Below, in pieces: positions 34,951 to 45,203 of a DNA stretch of 64,000 nt. The notes under the pieces are model-generated. The model was not told the DNA's origin and ran no database searches. It worked only from the letters and a program-made list of their open reading frames with translations. Made by a program: the position numbers and the translations under genes. Within the stretch, counting starts at the first letter, position 1; each line of letters starts with the position of its first letter. Source of the stretch: Closterium sp. Naga37s-1 (Eukaryota; Streptophyta; Zygnematophyceae; Desmidiales; Closteriaceae). The stretch lies in NCBI GenBank assembly GCA_947471745.1, contig CANJKZ010001112.1, positions 1,650,001 to 1,714,000 on the forward strand, written 5' to 3'.

Positions 34951-34955
34951 CAATC

Positions 34956-35244
34956 CCAAAATTCCCGAATCTGGTAAGGTTTGAAACATATTGATTATAG
35001 AATAATCGATCAAATATGTTTCGCCAATTTCCATATTTGATCGATTATTTGTGGGAAGTGTTAGAGCTTGTGTCTTTTGGCGAAATTTGTCAAAGTTCGA
35101 ACATTAACCACTTTGTACCATGGCAACATGTCTCTCAATAGTATCGTACCGAGTAGAACCTCGCTAAAAGTTCGAAGTTCGACGGAAGTTCGAACCCCTG
35201 GTGCACACGCCCTTACTCTCTTAGTGCTTCCACTGCAACACTTG
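34956..35244. other. Unassigned spacer
   Basis: AT-richer sequence with a small inverted repeat around AATATGTTTCGCCAA (about 35010). No gene. Confidence 0.4.
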
Positions 35245-35321
35245 GTAGCTATCAGGCCCTCAGATTCATTTTAAGGGACGTTGATGCATCAGGGTCCCTG
35301 TGAACAAAAGCCTGATTTTCA

Positions 35322-35453
35322 TGTCAGATTATGTATGCTGTACATGATTAGGCTGTAGTGGGGTAGCCAATATCGGGCACAACCCCTTTCTAGGGTTTGA
35401 TATTTGTACCCAACTCTTCCATAGTTGACTCATTCCTGCCTATACTTCTGACA
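35322..35453 (+). repeat. 5' LTR of Copia-3
   Basis: 132 bp, TGTCAGAT...TTCTGACA. Carries GGGCACA where the 3' LTR has GGGTACA, so the hairpin is weakened by one mismatch in this copy. Confidence 0.95.
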
Positions 35454-35639
35454 TGGTTTCAGAGCAGTAGGTCCGTAGGACCGTTTTTTTTCGGGCCCAC
35501 CTACCGCTACCCCACGAATGTGCCTGTCACTGCACCTAGGACGTGCTGCACTGCGCGCACTGTCTACTGTCTGAGCTGTCTGCTGCTGCTTCGCGCGTAG
35601 ACCTAATCTTCAGGCGCTGCCACGTTTTTACCCCCGCGG

Positions 35640-36440
35640 GTCGCCCTCTCCTGCCCGAATCGCGCCTCGGCAGCCGAGTCGCGTCCCGCGCTCGGCCCGC
35701 GCAGCGCGCGTCGAGCCTGCGCAGCGCGCGCGCGGCCCGCGGCTGCCCCGCGCAGCCCGCCCCGAGCCCGCGCGACGCGCGCGCGGCCCCCCACCTGCCC
35801 CGCGCGACCCGCACCGAGCCCGCGCGGCGCGCGCGCGGCTCGCCGCTGCCCCGCGCAGCCCGCCCCAGGCCCGCGCGGCGCGTCCGCGGCCCGCAGCGCG
35901 CTGCGCGCCGTCCGCGCAGCCCGCGCCGCGCCCTACCCGCCAGTGCGCGGCCCCAGGCAGCGGCGCGCGCCACCCTACCGCCGCCACGGCCTCGCCCTGC
36001 CGTCGCCTTGGCCCCACCCTGCCGCTGACACGACCCGGCCCCGCCGCTGACACGACCCGGCCCTGCCCTGCCGCCGACACGGCCCCGCCCTGCCGCTGAC
36101 ACGACCCGGCCCTGCCCTGCCGCTGACACGACCCGGCCCTGCCCTGCCGCCGACACGGCCCCGCCGTGCCGCTGACACGACCCGGCCCCGCCCTGCCGCT
36201 GACTCGACCCGGCCCTTCACTGTAGCCGCCGCCGCGGCCCCGCTGTCGCCGCCGTCGTGCGCCGACCCTGCCGCCGTCCGCCGAGCACCGGCCCTTCCCG
36301 CCACTGGTGAGCCCATGCCGTGCTAGCGCGCTGCTGCGCCGCCTGCCTGCCTGCCTGCCTGCCTGCCAGCCTGCCTGCCTGCCTGCCGGCCTGCCTGCCT
36401 GCCTGTCGGCCTGCCTGCCTGCCTGCCTACCTAGTTGCCT
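35640..36440 (+). repeat. Leader repeats of Copia-3
   Basis: Three blocks: GCGCGCGCGGCCCGC-type (35640-35960), CCGCTGACACGACCCGGCC-type (36010-36220) and (GCCT)n (36340-36440). Confidence 0.85.
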
Positions 36441-39400
36441 GCCTGTCGCGCCTGCCCTACTGCTACGGTTGTTACTGCTGCTACGGCTGTTCCTGCTGCT
36501 CCTGCTGCTACTGGCGGAGGCCAGATGCAGCTCCAGCGACGTCTGCGTGAGTCCCTCACGCCCCAGCAGCTGCGTGAGTGGTACGCTAGTTGGGGTTGTA
36601 GGGGTGGCCGCGCTGCTACTGCTGCTACTACTGCTGCTGCTGCTACTGGCGGCGGCCAGATGCAGCTCCAGCGACGTCCACGCGAGTCTCCCACGCCCCA
36701 GCAGCTTCGTGAGTGGTACGCTCAGAGTAGAGGGTCTCTCAGTTCTGTTCGCTGCTCTTACGTCATTCGCACTGGTGCTCGGACTGGTCAGCCTTGCGGG
36801 ACGCCTAGTCATACACAGTCCCGCTGCTTCGCCTGTCTGAGCGACGCCTGGCGTACCGAGTTTGGCGACGAGGCTGAGCTCCCCGACTGGGTGGAGCTAC
36901 TTGGGCAGAGAGTAGATATATTTGCTCTTGACTATGATGCTATTCTCACTGCCATGTATGCATTGCCTACTAGTGCTGACCGTGCCTGTTACCTGTGCGT
37001 ACCGCCTGACCCAGGTATAGAGCCTGCTGCTCTAGGCGCTGGTGAGGCTGCTACTCTAGGTGCTAGTGCGTCTCCTGCTCTAGGTGCTGGTGAGGCTGCT
37101 GCTCTAGGTGCTTGTGCGTCTCCTGCTCTGGGTGCTGGTTAGGCTGCTGCTCCAGGTGCTGGTGAGTCTGCCCTCTCTGGTACTTCGCCTGCTGCGACCT
37201 TACACACCTTCACCCTTGACTCCGGAGCTTCCCGCTCCTTCTTTCGCAACTGCACCACACTCACGCCGCTTAGTCGGCCAGTTGCAGTCTCCCTGGCAGA
37301 CCCCTCTGGGGGTCCAGTCCTTGCCCACTACTCCACGGTTCTGCCGTGTCCGGCCGCCCCGTCTGGCGTGCTGTCAGGTCTCTACCTCCCCTCGTTCTCT
37401 ACGAACCTGGTGAGTGGAGCTGACCTCCAGGATGGGGGGGTTGACCAGTTCACTCCTGCGCGTCAGCGAGTGACTCACTGTACGTGTGCTCGGACGGGCC
37501 GACACCTGGCCACGTTTACCCGTGAGCCTGGCTCGAGCCTGTACACCCTGACCACTGAGTCCCCTCAGGTAGCTGCGTCTGCATCTGCGTCAGGTCAGTT
37601 GTCCCCCCCTGCTCGTGTCGAGCCTTGTCGCACCCGACCCTCCTTTGGCACCACCGCCTTGGTCACCCCTCGGTGCAGCGCCTTCGCAGCATGCACCGCC
37701 GTGTCCTTGTCTCTGGTCTTCCCAGGGTTCTCCCTCCCCTCCCCCCCTCGCCTGCTCCTCCCTGTCTTCCCTGTGTCGAGGGGCGGCAGCGCGCCGCTCC
37801 TCACTCCTCCTCGTTCCCTCCCACAGAGGCTCCCCTGCAGACTCCCCACCTGGACGTGTGGGGTCCAGCCCGCGTCCGTGGACAGGGCCACGAGCGGTAC
37901 TTCCTGCTGGTCGTCGACGACTACACGCGTTACACCACGGTCTTCCCCTTGCGCACCAAGGGTGAGGTCCCTGATGTTTTGATCCCTTGGATCCGCGCTG
38001 CTCGTCTCCAGCTCCGCCGGCGGTTCGGGACAGAGTTTCCCGTCCTGCGTCTGCACTCTGACAGAGGTGGTGAGTTTTCCTCCGACCTCTTGGCAGCCTT
38101 CTGTGAGGAGCACGGCATCACCCAGTCGTTCACGCTTCCGGCCTCTCCGCAGCAAAATGGGGTTGCTGAGCACCGCATTGGCTTAGTCATGGAGGTCGCT
38201 CGTACCTCCATGGTCCATGCGGCTGCCCCCCATTTTCTGTGGCCGTTTGCGGTCCGGTACGCCGCGCATCAGCTCAACCTCTGGCCCCGTGTCTCCTTAC
38301 CGGAGACCTCGCCCACACTGCTGTGGACGGGGGAGGTTGGCGATGCGTCGCGTTTCCGCGTCTGGGGTTCTCGTGCCTTTGTCCGCGATACCACCGCGGA
38401 CAAGCTCTCCGCCCGCGCTGTTCCCTGTGTCTTCCTTGGCTTTGTCCCTGACGCGCCTGGTTGGCAGTTTTACCACCCCACCTCGCGCCGTGTCTTCCCC
38501 TCTCAGGACGTCACGTTCGACGAGTCGGTTCCCTTTTACCGTCTCTTCCCCTACCGCACTGCCCCTCTCCCCCCCCCCGCCGCTCTTCCTTGCTCCAGGT
38601 GCTACCCAGGTAGACCCCCTCCCTGCTCCAGGTCCGGCTCCTTCAGGTGTGTCTCAGGTAGACCCTCCCCCTCAGGTTGAGGTCACTGGTGACTCAGGTC
38701 CTAGTGCGGGTGGTGCTGCTACTGGGGGTGTTGAGCCTGGGGGTGCGGAGCCTGGGGGTGCTGAGCCTGGGGGTGCTGAGCCTGGGGGTGCTGAGCCTGG
38801 GGGTGCGGAGCCTGGGGGTGCGGAGACTGGAGGTGCTGAGCCTGGGGGTGCTGAGGCGTCTGGTGAGCAGTCTCCCGGGAGCGGCCGTCTCCGTAGTCGC
38901 TCCGCTGGTGCCTCGCCGCTGCACGCTCGTCGTTGACTCCCTCTCTCCTCACAGCAGCTGTTTGAGTGGTACGCTGGCCTTCAGGGTCGCACTGCTGGAG
39001 CTAGGGGCCCTGCTGCGGGAGGCGCTGGAGCTGGTGACTCTGCTACTGGAGTTGTTTCTCCTGGAGGTTCTGGAGCTGCTGAGGGTGCTGGCGCTGGAGG
39101 TTCGGGAGCTGCTGGAGGTGCTGGCGCTGGTGGTGCTAGAGCTGGAGGTTCTGGAGCTGCTGAGGGTGCTGGCGCTGCGGGTTCTGAGTCTGCTGTTTCG
39201 CGGCTTCCTTGGAGTGGCCGCCTTCGTCCGCGTGTGCCTCTCACCCCGCAGCAGCTGCACGACTGATACGGTCGCCGTCAGGGTCGCGCTTCTGGAGCTC
39301 GGGGCTCTGCCGCTGGAGGTACTTCTGCTGTCGTCACTGGTGCTGGGAGTGGTGCTGGTCCCGGATGTGCTCGTACTGGAGGTACTGGAGCTGCTGGGGC

Positions 39401-41978
39401 TGGAGGTGCTGAGTCTGAGGGTGCTACTGCAGGAGGCACTGAGGCTGGAGACCCTGGGACTGGCGGTGCCGGTTCTGGGGGTGCTGCTGTTGGTGGAGCT
39501 GGTCCTGGAGGAGCTAGCGCTGCGGGTTCTGGAGCTGCTGGAGGTGCTGGCGCAGGTGGCCCTGGAGCTGGAGGTTCTGGAGCTGGGGGTGCTGCTGCTG
39601 GAGACACTGCGACTGTAGGTGCTGGTTCTGGGGGTGCTGCTGCTGGTGGAGCTGGCCCTGGAGGAGCTGGCGCTGCGGGTTCTGGAGTTGCTGGAGGTGC
39701 TGGAGCTACTGGTGCTGGTGGCACTGCACAGTCGCGCCTGTTCTTTGCTCCACCGTCTCCGTCGTCTCAGCCACCGCCTGACTCTGTGCTTCGCCAGGTT
39801 CTTAGTCTCCCTTCGTCTACTGGTCTTCCGTTACAGCCTGGCTCACCGCTGCCTGCTCCTTCTCCTTACACTGAGCAGACAGGGGGTTTTACTGAGCGTC
39901 GTGAGCCTGCGTCGCGTCCTGTCTCGCCTGTCCGTTCTCGTAGTTCCGGTCGTCGTGTTCCTCGTTCGCGTCAGCGGGCTGTCCCCGGCACCCACCTCGT
40001 AGTTCGTCGTCCTTCCTCTCCTCCGCGGCGTGTTCCCCTGCCGTCCCCTCCTGCGTCTTCTCTGCCTACCGTTCCTGAGCCTGAGTCTGACCGCACCCGT
40101 GCTGCTCACTCTACTGTCACGCGTCTGCTAGCCACAGTTGTCACTGACCCGTCGTTTGAGTCTGCTGCTGCGTCTGCCTTTGTTGCTGAGCTTGTTGACT
40201 TTGCTGCTGCCTGTCGTCTAGACTACGCCGCTAGTCTTGTTGCTGAGTCTGAGTCTGTCTGTCCTCCGTCCGTCGGGGGTGAGTGTGCTCTTGGCACGGA
40301 CGTCCTTGAGGACAGGCAGGAGGACCTTGAGTGTCTTGCAGCCGCTGCGCCTCATCTCGTGTCCATGCTGCTTGCCCCTGAGGGAGACCCGGATGCTCCA
40401 GACATCCCGACCCCGCGCTCTTACGCTGAGGCGATCGCGGGTGAGTACTCCTCTCAGTGGCAGACAGCCATGGAAGCAGAGATGGCATCCTGGAAGTCCA
40501 CAGGCACCTACGTCGACGAGGTTCCCCCTCCCGGGGCGAACATCGTCAGTGGCATGTGGATTTTCAGGGTGAAGCGGCCGCCAGGTTCTCCGCCTGTCTT
40601 CAAGGCTCGTTACGTTGCTCGAGGCTTCAGTCAGCGAGAGGGAGTAGACTTCTTCCAGACCTTCTCCCCTACCCCGAAGATGACCACTCTTCGGGTGCTG
40701 CTGCACGTTGCCGCTCAGCGTGACTACGAGCTTCGCTCTCTTGACTTCAGCACTGCTTTCTTGCAGGGCAGTCTGCACGAGGAGATCTGGCTGCGCCGCC
40801 CTCCTGGCTTCACTGGGTCGTTTCCTCCTGGTACCCAGTGGAGCCTCCGGCGGCCAGTCTACGGTCTCCGCCAGGCGCCATGTGAGTGGCACGACACACT
40901 GAGGACTACACTTGCGGCTCTTGGGTTCGCGCCCTCTACTGCTGACCCGTCGCTGTTTCTGCGCACCGACACTTCACGGCCGCCGTTCTACATCCTCGTG
41001 TACGTCGACGACTTGGTCTTTGCCACTGCTGACACTGAGGCTCTCGCCCACGTGAAGTCGGAGCTGCAGAAGAGACACACGTGCACAGACCTGGGTGAGC
41101 TGACAAGCTATCTTGGCTTGGGGATCACCCGGGACAGAGCACGCCGCACCATCACACTGACTCAGTCACACATGGTGCAGCAGGTCCTTCAGCGCTTCGG
41201 CTTCACCTGGTCCTCGGCACAGGCCACTCCTCTGGCTACAGGTCACTCGCTCTCAGCTCCACCTTCGGACGGGTCCGTAGAGCCGAGTGGTCCTTACCCA
41301 GAGCTAGTTGGCTGCCTCATGTACCTGATGACTTGCACTCGTCCTGACCTCGCGTACCCTCTTGGTCTGCTGGCTCGCTACGTGGCTCCTGGTCGGCACC
41401 GACCTGAGCACATGGCTGCCGCTAAGAGGGTACTGCGCTACTTTTGCAGCACATCAGGCATGGGGCTAGTGCTTGGAGGGAAGAGCCCAGTTGTCCTCAC
41501 CGGGCACTCAGACGCTTCTTGGGTTGACGACCAGGCTACTCAGAGGTCGTCACAGGGTTACACCTTCAGTCTTGGCTCTGGTTCAGTTTTTTGGCGTTCT
41601 ACCCGCTCGTCTTCAGTTCTCAGCTCCAGTTGTGAGGCTGAGATCTACGCCACAGCCATGGCTGCACAGGAGTTACGCTGGCTCACCTACCTGCTGACCG
41701 ACTTGGGAGAGCGGCCTCGTTCTCCTCCAGTGCTGTACGTCGACAACAAGGCTGCCATTGCCTTGTGTGAGGAGCACAGACTGGAGCACATAACGAAGCA
41801 CATCGCTCTGCGTTACTTCCTGGCTCGAGAGTTGCAGCAGCGTGGTCAGCTTCGCCTGCGTTACGTGGCCACTCGGGCCAACACTGCTGATATATTCACC
41901 AAGGCACTTTCGCCTGGTGATCATCAGCGCTTTTGTACCCTGCTTGGCCTTGTGCCCACGTTTCCTCACTTGCTGTAG
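36435..41978 (+). pseudogene. Copia-3 gag remnant and pol
   Basis: The frame from about 36435 has a tandemly duplicated peptide (QMQLQRR...TPQQLREWYA, twice), then the cysteine/histidine motif CSYVIRTG...C...H...C and protease LDSGAS. TAG at 37140-37142; frameshift near 37605; integrase HLDVWGP, HSDRGGEF, NGVAEHR; frameshift in a C run near 38575; GGAEPGGAEPGG linker; TGA at 38934-38936 and 39264-39266. From 39786 a clean 730-codon frame encodes reverse transcriptase (YVDDL) and RNase H (DASWVDD, SSCEAEIYA, VDNKAA, ANTADIFTKAL), ending at TAG 41976-41978. Confidence 0.92.
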
Positions 41979-43434
41979 ACTCTGCTTGTACTGTGATCTT
42001 TATAATTATACCTACTTGCTTGCTCTGTTAGGTAGTGATCACTGTACAGCTGTTGTTGCATATATATCTCTGCATGTGAACTGGCCTTATGGCCCTTTGC
42101 TTGTGCTCAGAGTGTGTGGTGACGTTGAGATCCACCTTGAGCTTGCTTTGCCTCTCTTGACTGGTCTTGTGACCCCTTGCTCTCCCCCACTTTGCCTATG
42201 GGGGTGTGTCAGATTATGTATGCTGTACATGATTAGGCTGTAGTGGGGTAGCAGGGCCTCAGATTCCATGAATTTTACCCTGATTTCCTGATGTTTGACC
42301 CCGGTTTTTTATTGTAACCCTGATGAATCGGCCTTTTTGTTTTTACAACCCTGATGAATCAGTGTTTTTCTTTTCCTAATCCTGATTTTCCAGTGTTTCT
42401 AGTTTGTCGACACTGACGAGTCAGTGTTGTATCGGAGACGACCTTGAAACCGAAAACTCCGTGATTCCCGCAGTTTTGCGCGCCGTCATCATGCATGAAC
42501 CCACCCTGCACCGACGCCACCCTGCGGCGCGCCCAGATACAGTTGAACGGGTTAATTTCGGGCTGTGTTGGCAAAACGGCGTAAAGAGATTGGCTGTCCC
42601 AGCTGAAGCAATGTACCGTTGTCACGTTGGATAACCTACACTTGTCATTACTTTCCATTGATGTGCACAAACAACCAAGTCTAGTGGCCCAGTGGGCCAG
42701 TGGTCTGCCTTGTTCTTTCCACCAAGGCAGGGCGTGCTGGGGCGGCCCGCTCAGGCACCCCACGCAGGGGGTCTCGTGATTCTGCCATTCCAGCTCTCCA
42801 GACTCCATCCCTTTCCGAAACATCAATCTCTGCAGTCTCCCTGAAGCCTGCTCGGCAGGCTCTCTCTCTCCCAGGGTTTCTCGTTACTACTCACCGATTC
42901 AGGAAGGTGACGTGAACGCGCCATGGCGATCACCGGTGAGAACAGCTGCGGTGATGATGACGACGATGCACTTTACGCCGCCACCGAGATGCTGGAGGCC
43001 AGAACGGGACTAGATTTTCTAGTTTCCGTGCTCTCCCATGAAAAAGAGAAGCCAGGTCCCGTCGCCTCAGTAGCAAACACTGGTGAAGCGTCTGGCCTCT
43101 GCCGCGGAGACGATCGTCCCCAGCCCGCGCATACTGCTAAGCCGGCCGTGCCGTCAGCAGCCGGACCGAGCGTCCGCTTGCCATCTCGTGCGTCGTCGTC
43201 GAAGCCTCCGCCTCGTTACAAGCAGGCCGTGCTCCGTTGGGCCGATCCTACAGATCCTGGACGTCCTCTCGCTGATGCCGGCGAGTCGGTAAACCACGTT
43301 ACGCCCACGCCATCTAACTCTAAAAAACCGTCACTAACCACTCTGATTTACGAAGAGGCCCTTGAAACGTTCAAGTCGACGTGGTCGACCGACTACCCAT
43401 GGCTCATCCTCATAAAAAACACTGCTGGCATGCC

Positions 43435-44201
43435 CAGGGCCCGTGCTAGGATTTGGGGCACCCTGAGGCCTGAGGGCACCTTTTCAGAATCGTAAAAAAT
43501 GCCCTGATTTGTCAGGGCAAATTTTCGAAGCCTTCCTGTATGTTCAGGGCTTTTTCAGAAATCAATCCTGACCTGTCAGGGCAAAAAACTCTGTGTTCAG
43601 GGGTCAGATTGGTTGGTTAAAGCGACGGTGCACATTTGCCACCCAAAACCCAGAACCCTGGCGAACTGTTACTGCGGATGAAAAGTGTCCGCACGAAATC
43701 CTGGTTTTCGCCAGCCAGCACTTTCGCGCTGGCAAGCCTGGTTCAAAAAAAAAACTTCTGAACCCAACACTGCCAAAAGTTGCCCGTCGCTTTAATAGAA
43801 TTAAAGTTGGAGAATGTGTCCGCCTGCCAGGGGTGGGTTCGATCCCAGGACCTCATCTATCAAAAGTACCTTTCTACTGACTAGGCCATTTCTGGATGGT
43901 GGAATGGATGAATGAGTATTGAAACTACGTGTTGCCTAAAAATCCCCGGGAAAAATTTCCCCAGGTACGGGACTCCCCCCCCCCCCCCAACAAAAAACGC
44001 GTCAGGGCAGGCCTCTGCATTCATCCTGACGCTACAGAGAAGAACACTACAGCCATTCTGAATGTTCAGGGCATTTCATATAACAACATCCTGAGACCTC
44101 AGGGTAAAAATTTACACTATTCTGAAATGACAGGGTAAATTCAAAACTGCATCCTGAATTCAGGGTAATCAGGATGTTTTGCCCTGATAACGTGGGGCCT
44201 G
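43435..44201. mobile_element. Innermost hAT-type MITE
   Basis: 767 bp, from CAGGGCCCGTG to GTGGGGCCTG. Perfect 8-bp GGCATGCC on both sides (43427-43434, 44202-44209). Terminal repeats are imperfect (about 8 of 11). Subterminal TTCAGGGC/CCTGACCTGTCAGGGC motifs. No ORF of its own; a tRNA-like segment lies at 43836-43888. Confidence 0.85.
43836..43888 (-). other. tRNA-like segment in the innermost MITE
   Basis: On the minus strand TGGCCTAGTCAGTAG (43888-43874) resembles a tRNA D-arm/A box and GATCGAACC (43844-43836) a T-loop/B box, about 30 bp apart. The arms do not fold into a convincing complete cloverleaf, so this is a tRNA-derived remnant rather than a tRNA gene. Confidence 0.4.
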
Positions 44202-45161
44202 GGCATGCCTGCGTTCAAGTGCAGATTGTGCATCGACTTTGCAGGTGACGGTGGCAAGTGTGGCAAGAGTGGGCTGGGCACGGTGCAACCGATCTTCAGA
44301 CCCAAGCCTTCAAGCGGCATGCCGCGACGAACAAGCATCAGTTGGCCATCAATTACCAGAAGCAGATGCTAGCTCAGGCTGGGATGCGCGGCTGTCGGAC
44401 CTCATGTGCATGGCATTGCTGCCGTACGAGCCCGACTGGGCGGAGGTGGTGAAGATCTGGAGGGCGTACAAGAAGCGCAAGCCCATCACAACAGTGGCAG
44501 CACCAAAGAAGCAACCTAGTGCTAAGGGGAAAGAGAAGGTGGACGAGGATGATGCTGGTGGTGCTGGCTCTGGGTGGGGGACAGAGACCCCCGTGCACAG
44601 GCACGGTTCTATGAGCGATGGTGGTGGTAGTGACGAAGATGAAGACATGTGTGTGATGTGAATTGTGTGTGCGGTGCGAGCGCCAAGTGGTCTGTGCCTG
44701 TAGTTAGATTAGAAGCTCATTAGAACCATATTTGAACTTTTCTTAACTTATTATACTTGTGATACCGGTAGTTGTTGTGGATTCTCACCGCCAGTGTTTT
44801 TTTAAAACTCACGCTGATGTGTCATGGTTTTTTTTTTTCTAACCCTGAGAAATCAGTGTTTCTCCATTTACAACCCTGATGATCAGTGTTACAGCCCCAA
44901 AGGACCCTGAGTGCTCAGGGTCACCCAAAACGAATCTGAGGCCCAGTGGGGTAGCCAATATGGGGTACAACCCCTTTCTAGGGTTTGATATTTGTACCCA
45001 ACTCTTCCATATTTGACTCATTCCTGCCTATACTTCTGACATTTCAGTGTTCCTAAAAAAAAAAGCCTGAATTTTCAGGGTCCCTAAAAAGCAAAGCCTG
45101 AATATTTAAGCTAATGAAACTCTGTATTAAGGTGTAGGCTTGACGAAACATGACAGCCGAG

Positions 45162-45203
45162 GGATTCGAACCGGGGCCCTAACCTGTCGGGGCCACTGAG
45201 ACA
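45162..45203 (-). other. tRNA-like segment in the outer MITE
   Basis: On the minus strand TGTCTCAGTGG (45203-45193) and GGTTCGAATCC (45172-45162) match A-box and B-box consensus patterns. No full cloverleaf was confirmed. Confidence 0.4.

Larger units (their letters stand above)
42923..44661 (+). pseudogene. Zinc-finger protein of the hAT element, split by a nested MITE
   Basis: ATG 42923. An acidic start (DDDDD) and a Ser/Pro-rich linker lead to FKSTWSTDYPWL at about codons 150-161. That resembles the F-x3-W-x3-YPWL lead-in of zinc fingers at the N-terminus of hAT-like transposases and related domesticated proteins. At 43434 the nested MITE begins. Removing it with one GGCATGCC brings NTAGMP in frame with AFKCRLC; later FKRHAATNKHQLA supplies the histidines, after a one-base shift near 44285. 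The tail (codons to 44661) is Lys- and Asp-rich. It may be the N-terminal part of a transposase that has lost its catalytic domain. Confidence 0.6.
42252..44946 (+). mobile_element. hAT element inserted in the Copia-3 3' LTR
   Basis: 2695 bp. Ends CAGGGCCTCAGATTC and (reverse complement) CTGGGCCTCAGATTC differ at one base. TGGGGTAG repeats on both sides (42244-42251, 44947-44954), an 8-bp hAT-type duplication. Both subterminal regions carry repeated AACCCTGATGAATCAGTGTTT-like motifs. It encodes a zinc-finger protein fragment but no hAT catalytic domain, so it is non-autonomous. Confidence 0.9.
35322..45041 (+). mobile_element. Copia-3: short-LTR Copia lacking the gag N-terminus
   Basis: 5' LTR 35322-35453 and 3' LTR 42207-42251 plus 44955-45041 (split by a hAT element). 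Perfect TTTCA duplication (35317-35321, 45042-45046). Primer site TGGTTTCAGAGCAGTAGG at 35454; polypurine CTATGGGGGTG before 42207. The two LTRs differ at three positions. The 5' part of gag found in Copia-1 and Copia-2 is absent; pol is present with several lesions. Confidence 0.95.

Noticed and set aside
43836..43888. A functional tRNA gene
   Set aside because: A- and B-box-like motifs are present but the acceptor and anticodon arms do not pair convincingly; kept only as a tRNA-like remnant.
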